Assembly: GCA_006176705.1 (NCBI GenBank)
Contig: QRFJ01005045.1
Coordinates: 1 to 64,000, forward strand
DNA length: 64,000 nt
Direction of reading: 5' to 3'
Source of the DNA: Cocos nucifera
Taxonomy: Eukaryota > Streptophyta > Magnoliopsida > Arecales > Arecaceae
The notes beneath the pieces are model-generated. The model made no database searches and was not told the DNA's origin. It was given only the letters and a program-made list of their open reading frames with translations. The position numbers and the translations under genes were made by a program. Below are positions 57,769 through 64,000 of this stretch, in pieces. Position 1 is the first letter of the stretch. Each line of letters opens with the position of its first letter.

Positions 57769-59065
57769 CAGCCCAAAACTTAATTAAAGAAATTAATTAT
57801 TGTTCATAGGATCTAGAATTATGAATTAAGATCCTAAGACAAACGCATAAGATTGTGGGTTAAAGGGTTAGATGAATTAGGTCCATTAATTAGGTTAGAC
57901 CTAAGATTAGTTAAAGAATGTATTAATCTAGAGTAATTGATCAAATCTAACCAAGTGTTGAATTAGATTAGGTTAAGCACACTCCAGAATCAACTCCAAT
58001 AGTTGTAGTTGGATGAGTCCATGTCTTTAACAAGACCAAAATGGACTTAATTCATGACTACGTGGTTAAGCCCAAAATTGCTAGATTGATCAGATTAAAC
58101 CTAATTAATCGGTTGGTGTCTAAGATAAGTTTGGCAATCTAGACCAGTGGTTTTTAATTTGGAGCTACTCATACTGATTCGATCTTTGACAAGTTAATGG
58201 CATATCCTTTCCACTGATCTCACTTATTTGACCGACATGGTCGATTGGGATTTGATTAGATCACTTGATGATTCGGATTGACCCATGTCATTAGGAATCA
58301 GTTTGACTAATTTCAATCAGTAAGACTGAATAAGGTGCCCATGGACCTAAATTGATCCTAGTCTTAACCTATTGACTTGGTGAAGTTAGTGGGAGGACTT
58401 GACTTAGTGAAGTTAGTGGGAGAAATTTGATCCATGTCCTTTCTATTCTTAAATCATAAGTAACCTAAATCCTCTAAATTATTAGGTTCTTAAAATGACT
58501 AAGTTATGAAGATAACCGAGTCATAGCCTTCCATTATGATGAATAGTTATGAGTCTAATTTTCTAGGTGGACATTGGAGATGTCTTACACCTGATGTTCA
58601 TTTGGATATTAAAATTACTAGCTATCATATGATGATTAGGTCGCACTTTTTTAATGGTGATTAGGTTAGCCAGAGCTTTCCTCAGACCTGGTTATCATTG
58701 GTTTGATGCACTGAAGTTAATCATGTTAATGGTTGGACCAAACCAGACTTTTTCAGTGAAGGCCATAGCCTACTAATTTGGTATCTAGAGTAAAACCTAA
58801 ATACTAAAAATTATTTAGAAAAATAATTGATTATGAATCTACCTATAGATGCACATGAGTTAGCTAGAGCTTTCCTCGGGCCCGTCTGTGATCTATATGG
58901 ATTTCAGTATCCACTAAGGAGTTAGTGTAATTCCTCAAATTAGAGGTAGAGGCTACCAATTCGTTAAAAATAGTGGAAGAACTTTTAGACTAAAGTCCAA
59001 GTCTTTAGGATTTAAATTTATTCAAGTACTTATTAGGTTTCATGTTTTTCTTTCAGATAAATAGA
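57769..59065 (+). other. Element 2b untranslated leader, after the gap
   Basis: Homologous to 22935-24034 (2c) and its last part to 13821-14100 (2a). No ORF. It ends at the gag-type ATG at 59066. Confidence 0.75.
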
Positions 59066-59340
59066 ATGGCTAGAATAAGTTTGCTCTATTCACTGCTGGA
59101 TAGTGGTAAGCATTTAGGACCTAAGAATAAGGAGTCTAGTGTTGACCATAATAAGATAGACCCAAAGAAGAATGGTTCTCTTAACCCAACTAGGCTGAAC
59201 AGGAGAAATCAGCAAGTGGTTGCTGGTCAAGGCTGTTATATGATAACACCTTGCAATTTCTCCATATATGACATATCTATCTGGGTATTAGATACCGAGA
59301 GTCTGATTCATATATGCAATTCATTGTATGAACTTTAAAT
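59066..59340 (+). pseudogene. Element 2b gag-protease remnant, capsid and zinc knuckle deleted
   Basis: ATG at 59066 starts MARISLLYSLLDS and KHLGPK, resembling a copia gag N-terminus, then jumps within a few codons to SSVDHNKIDPKKNGS, the region after the capsid. The zinc knuckle is absent. The protease site reads WVLDTESLIHIC, with Glu in place of the Gly of D[ST]G. It stops with TAA after NSLYEL. It is about 90 codons where a normal gag plus protease start would be about 350, so most of gag is deleted. Confidence 0.72.
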
Positions 59341-60560
59341 TGATAGAAAATTTAAGAATGGTGATAGATTTCTTAATGTCAGATATGAAAGTCAAATTCC
59401 AGTCCTAACATTGAAAACTCTTGAACTATTTTTCAAAAATAATAGTATCATTTTAAGTGACTGTAACTATTGTCCGTCTTTTATGATAAACATAATATCT
59501 GTTGGGGTATTGGCTCAGGATGGTTATTGTTTATCAACAAAAAAAATATTGTAATATCATTATGAATGATGTTATAGTACTACAAGGATAATTGAGAAAT
59601 AGTATTTACATTATATCACAACCTATTAGTGTAATGCACACATCGAATAAATGACCAAAATTAGATAATGCCACTAATACTTATCTTTGGCACTATAGGC
59701 TCGGTCACATAAACAAGAATAAGATTAACAGTTTAGTCAAGGTGAGTATCCTTGATATTGATGATTGTGAATCATTAAAAACCTATGAGTTCTGCCTTCT
59801 TGGAAAGATGACCAAATCATCTTTTACTGGAAAAGGTGAATGGGCCACTGAGCTTTTGGGTCTAGTATATACTGATGTATGTGAGCCTATGAACACATGT
59901 GCTAGATGTGGGTATTACTACTTTATTATATTTACTGATGACCTATCTAGATATGGGTACATCTATCTTATGAAGAATAAAATTGATTCATTTGAAATGT
60001 TCAAATGATATCAAAATGAGGTAGAAAAATAACTTGGAAAGAGTATTAAAACTCTTCGATCCGACCGAGCAGGAGAATACCTTTCCAACGAGTTTCTGAC
60101 ATATGTAGGAGAGAGTGGGATTCTCTCATAATGGATCCCTCCTGGAACACCACAGCATAATGGTGTATCTAAAAGGAGGAATCGAATCCTATTGGACATG
60201 GTTCGGTCCATGATGGAATTTACAAGTCTATCGAATTTATTTTGGGGTTATGCACTAGAGACTGCCTATTTTATTTTGAATAATATTTCGAGCAAGTCTG
60301 TTGTAAAGACTCCATATGAGATATGGACTGGACGTAAGCCGACACTCTCTCACTTTAGGATTTGGGGATGTCTGACTTATGTTAAACGTTTGTAGTAGAA
60401 AAAGCTTGGACCTAGGTCTGATAAATGCTTGTTCATAGGATACCCCAAGAAAACTAAAGATTATTACTTCTGCCTTGTTGAAGAATAAAAGATGTTCGTC
60501 AGCAATAGAGCGTGCAGTCTTTTTGGAAAAGGAGTTTCTCAGTGAAGGAATAATAGCCTC
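59341..60560 (+). pseudogene. Element 2b pre-integrase and integrase, catalytic Glu replaced
   Basis: LWHYRLGH (about 59688), then CLLGKMTKSSFTGKGEWATE with the first Cys of the pair changed to Tyr (TYEFC). In the core, the first Asp is in YTDVCEP and the second in LRSDRAGEYLS, but the Glu position reads GVSKRRNR, so catalytic Glu is Lys. Stops at 60006, 60030, 60128 and 60393. TPYEIWTGRKPTLSHFRIWG follows in an open 67-codon part. Confidence 0.83.
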
Positions 60561-61655
60561 TAATGTTGAACTTAATGAAGTTTGATGGTGGAAGAATCAA
60601 TACATTTTAGTGAACCTACAGAACTAGACTTGATAAGTTCAAATCCAGAGCCTATTGAAGTGGCACCAAGAAGATCCAGTAGAGTACCACATCAATCGGA
60701 TAGATACTAGAAGCCATAAAATTCAAAATGGAGTCCATAAAAGTCAATAGTGTATGGACACTGGTTGATCCACCTGAAGGGGTAAAATCCATTGGGTGTA
60801 AATAGATTTTCAAAAGGAAAAGGAGCACAAACGGGAAGGTGGAGACCTATAAAGCCTATTTGGTTGCCAAGGGATATCGTCAGCATTATGGTATTGACTA
60901 TGACAAGACATTTTCTACAATGGCAATGCTCAAATCTATTCGAATCATGCTTGTGATAGCGGCATACCCAGACTATGAGATCTGGTAAATGGATGTAAAA
61001 ATAGCTTTCCTAAATGGAGAGCCAGATGAAGAGGTGTATATAATACAGTCTGAGGGTTTCACATCCATAGATGAGTCTAAGGTGTACAAGCTTCAAAGAT
61101 CCATCTATGGATTGAAGCAAGCATCACGAAGTTAGAACATGCATTTTGATAAAATAATTAGAACGTATGGTTTCATTAAGAATGGAGAAGAATCTTACAT
61201 ATATAAATGGGCTAACAGTTTTGTTGTTGTATTCCTTGTACTGTATGTAGATGACATTTTCTTAATCGAAAATGACATCCCTGTATTATAGGAAATAAAG
61301 GTTTAGCTGTCGTCTCAATTCTCCATGAAGAACTTGAGAGAAGCATCCTTCATCCTAGGGATGAAGATCTATAGAGATAGATCTAAAAGATTGCTTGGAT
61401 TATCCCAGTCTACATACATTGATATTGTGCTGAAATGGTTCAGCATGGAGAATTTCAAGAAGGGCTATCTCTCGATAGGTCATGAAATTTCGCTCTCCAA
61501 GAGTGATTGTCCGACAACTCCTCAAGAGAGAGATCATATGAGTAGAATACCATATGCTTCGATAGTGGATTCTATTATGTATGCCATGATGTGTACGAGA
61601 CTGGATGTGGCATACTTACTAGGGGTAGTGAGTCTCACTGGAAGGTTGTAAAAAC
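60561..61655 (+). pseudogene. Element 2b reverse transcriptase, many stops
   Basis: SVWTLVDPPEG, GIDYDKTFSTMAMLKSI and MDVKIAFLNGEPDEE are readable, with stops replacing Trp or Gln (before IFKRK, before MDV). TAG at 61133 falls in ASRS-stop-N, the same Trp codon that is TAG in element D. The YVDD motif is intact (LVLYVDDIFLIEND, about 61240). The segment 61325-61651 is open (ASFILGMKIYRDRSKRLLGL). Confidence 0.85.
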
Positions 61656-62205
61656 TATCCTTAAATATTTAAGAAATACTAAGAACCAGTGGCTCATCTA
61701 TAGAGATTCTGACTTGAAACTTGTAGGACATACTGATTTCAGTTTCTAGTCAGATAATGATGATAGCAAAAGTATGTTAGATTTTGTATTTACCCTAAAT
61801 GGTGGAGCGGTCTGCTGGAAGAGTTTCAGCCAGCACATTATAGCCGATTCTATGTGCGAGGCAGAGTATGTCACGGCATCTGATGCTGTGAAGAAAGCTG
61901 TGTGGCTACGGAAGTTCATCGATGAGCTAGGAGTGGCACCCTCCTTGGATGGTCTGGTTCTGCTATACTGTGATAGCACTGGAGCCATAGCTCAAGCAAA
62001 GGAGCCGAAGGCACATCAGTGTACCAGACATATTCTATATCGCTACCACCTTGTACGAGAGATCATGGAGCGAGGTGACATCGAGCTTCAAAAGATCGAC
62101 GGAAAGGAGAATGTGGCCGACCCCTTTACTAAAGCTCTTGGAATCAAAGAGTTCGACAATCACAAATGGAAGATGGGTATTCAATACTGTTTTGAGTGGC
62201 TTTAG
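61656..62205 (+). pseudogene. Element 2b RNase H, 143-codon open segment
   Basis: A degraded first part (VGHTDFSF, first Asp) is followed by an open segment from 61774: FTLNGGAVCWKSFSQ, CEAEYVTASDAVKKAVWL (Glu), LLYCDSTGAIAQAKEP (Asp), then HILYRYHLVREIMERGDIEL and KENVADPFTKALG, ending FEWL and TAG at 62203. It is the best-kept part of 2b. Confidence 0.87.
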
Positions 62206-62206
62206 T

Positions 62207-62218
62207 CTAAGTAGGAGT
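62207..62218 (+). other. Polypurine tract of element 2b, degenerate
   Basis: CTAAGTAGGAGT directly before the LTR start TGTTGGAAAATG; one G of the usual AAGTGGGAG has become A. Confidence 0.65.
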
Positions 62219-64000
62219 TGTTGGAAAATGTATCTTAAAGCCAATCATCTAGATTATAGATGGTTGAAATAAATATAATTGTACTTGAATTATTAATGAA
62301 TAAAATTTTTCTTTTGACATATTCATCACTTTGTACATCTTTCTGTAATGAACTCTTCTATGATGAACTTCTCAGAACTATTTAGACTCGACAAATGAGG
62401 ATTTATCATTTAGTCCTCAAATGTGTTCACGACCAAATGATTCATTGTTATCTAAGATAACAACGTATCGAGTGTAGGTCGTTGTGTACCATATGTATTG
62501 GTTGTCCTCTTAACCAAAAAGTATGGAGATACTATTATGGCATATAGGTGAACTGTAGGAGTACATTTCGCTGAACGTGATCCAACTGTGGAGCTCTCTA
62601 CTATCAAGAGTTGCTCACAAATGATATGGATGTGAGTGTCCCTTAGATCTGAGATCACCACGGTGATCTGCAAGCAACTCACTGCACTTAGGTACCGGAC
62701 TACCTGAATTTCTAATTCAGTGATGGAAGGCTACTGGGTGCAGTCAAGTACTTGGCTTGTTAGTGTGCGAGTCAAGATGGGATTGACTCCTCCAAGTGTT
62801 GGAGCAAGTGCATCACTGTATTTCAATTTAGCAAATTCTCAATCGGGGTAGTCAATATGATGGATGCTAAATTTTGAAATATACTGTGGTTGAATTATAG
62901 GGTTAACAATAAATTCTAAATCATTCTTTGTGCATCAAGGTCAAGGGGATGAATTATATGGTAATCATATGACATAGATTCATCGATGTTGCATTGCAAT
63001 TATTCGACCTATCTGGACATCGGGTACCATTACTAGATGGTCACATCGATTGGTATAGAAAATTAGTTTTTGTGCTATCGGCTTAGGATGCGAACCTATC
63101 GAATCACATACAATAGGAGTTTCTACCTGATCTGATGGCTGATATTAAGTCTCGATGATCTAAGACTCTATGGTCAAGAGTTCCAATGGACTGAAACTCT
63201 ATGATCAAGAGTCTTACTAGACTAAGACTCTAAGTCCTTCATGTTTGGAACTCTCTGATCGAGAGTCTTGATGACCTGGGACTCTGTGGTCAAGAGTCCC
63301 ATTGGACTGGGACTCTATGGTCAAGAGTCCCACTGGATTGGGACACTATGACCAAGAGTCCTAGTAGATTGAGACTTTGAGTCCTACTTATTTAGGACTC
63401 TCTAATTAAGAGTCCCACTAGTTTGGGACTCTATGATCATGAGTTCGATTCGTTTGGGATGCTAGGTTCAAGAGTCCCACTAGTTTCGGACTCTTCAAGA
63501 GTTTCATATTGATGGAACTCTGTTGCCCGGTAACCCATCCGATTTAGACTTAGATATTTTTTAGAGAATTAATTAGTAATTTAATTGCTAATTAGCTTAA
63601 TTTGATTAAGCGATGAGGATTCGATCAAGTCTGATTAAATTTGATTCTATTGGGTTTGACTCAATCAGGTCATGAGATGATCTAATCGCTATGGGAGTTT
63701 TGATCCTGATTTGATCAGGATCTGAATCTAATTAATTTTTAATTTAATTAAAATTTTATTGGATTAAGATAATCATAATTTGTTTAGATTTGTCCTGGTC
63801 TAATTGGATCTAGATTAATTGATTTGGTTGAAACCAATTAGGACCAAGTCAAATGAAGGTTGAATTCAAACTCTCCCATGCACCCACCATTTTTAACTTT
63901 TCCATTCTTATTCCATGACCAAAATTTTGTATGTAACTTTTCTATCACCCAAAAAGTTTTTGCACCCCCTCTCTTATCTGCTTTAGATCTGGTGCAAGGG
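62219..64000 (+). repeat. 3' LTR of element 2b, cut by right window edge
   Basis: TGTTGGAAAATGTATC onward. Its first 400 bases match the 5' LTR fragment at 55274-55675, and it is related to but clearly different from the 2a/2c LTR. Non-coding, with a 12-unit minisatellite at 63164-63522 that the 2a/2c LTR lacks. Confidence 0.88.
63164..63522 (+). repeat. Minisatellite of about 12 units with hairpin arms in the 2b LTR
   Basis: Units of 24-32 bases with consensus near GACTCTATGGTCAAGAG plus TCCCACTGGATTGG. Each full unit contains the inverted arms GACTCT and AGAGTC around a 7-base spacer. Two shortened units, starting near 63226 and 63378, lie about 150 bases apart with four full units between them, which hints at a higher-order repeat of five units. 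Confidence 0.85.

Noticed and set aside
56736..57787. Two 346-codon open frames across the N gap
   Set aside because: They consist almost wholly of N and are artefacts of translating the gap.
63164..63522. CRISPR-like array
   Set aside because: Units are head-to-tail with no unique spacers, lie in a plant LTR and vary gradually like a minisatellite.

Overview
The window is plant nuclear DNA made almost entirely of nested LTR retrotransposons. I found no host gene, tRNA, rRNA or CRISPR-like feature. The organism is an angiosperm. The long-LTR Ty1/copia elements with initiator-Met-type primer sites, a SIRE/Maximus-type copia element with a third ORF, and a Tat-type Ty3/gypsy relic with a second RNase H all fit a large repeat-rich plant genome. 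I lean to a monocot such as a palm, but the sequence alone does not prove it.

Three copia groups build the window. Family 1 has LTRs of about 2.28 kb that begin TGTTAGATAT and is probably Angela/Tork-like. Family 2 has LTRs of about 3 kb that begin TGTTAGAAAA or TGTTGGAAAA. Family 3 is SIRE/Maximus-like, with 1.3 kb LTRs.

Layout: 1-9987 is a minus-strand family 1 element (A), cut by the left window edge. It sits in another family 1 LTR (9988-10501), which sits in an older family 1 LTR (10502-11552). A decayed Tat-type gypsy fragment (11553-13330) and a repeat-rich stretch follow. From 13821 a family 2 internal region (2a), one LTR (16922-22185, split by a likely solo family 1 LTR at 19537-21816) and a second family 2 leader (2c, to 24034) form an internal-LTR-internal chain. 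At 24035 the minus-strand family 1 element C begins, and it hosts three later insertions. These are the young plus-strand family 1 element D (25867-36248, ACTAC target duplications) in its 3' LTR, the SIRE-like element E (39555-50652) in its internal region, and family 2 element 2b (55274 to the window end) in its 5' LTR. E carries a solo family 1 LTR (45396-47682, GCAGC target duplications) inside its RNase H region. 2b carries a family 1 LTR (55676 onward) that runs into a 1000-base N gap.

How they work together: each element carries or carried gag, protease, integrase, RT and RNase H, but every copy here has disabling lesions. D is the most informative. Its two LTRs differ at only about 1% of sites, yet its gag-pol has five breaks, one of them shared with element A, so it was probably copied by proteins supplied in trans. 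Family 1 LTRs carry a TATA box and, in the young copies, a tight cluster of WRKY-type W-boxes, which suggests stress-responsive transcription.

Sequence quality is uneven. Positions 1 to about 6900 and about 54740-56768 are full of one-base indels relative to sister copies, so frameshifts there should not be read as biology without polished sequence.
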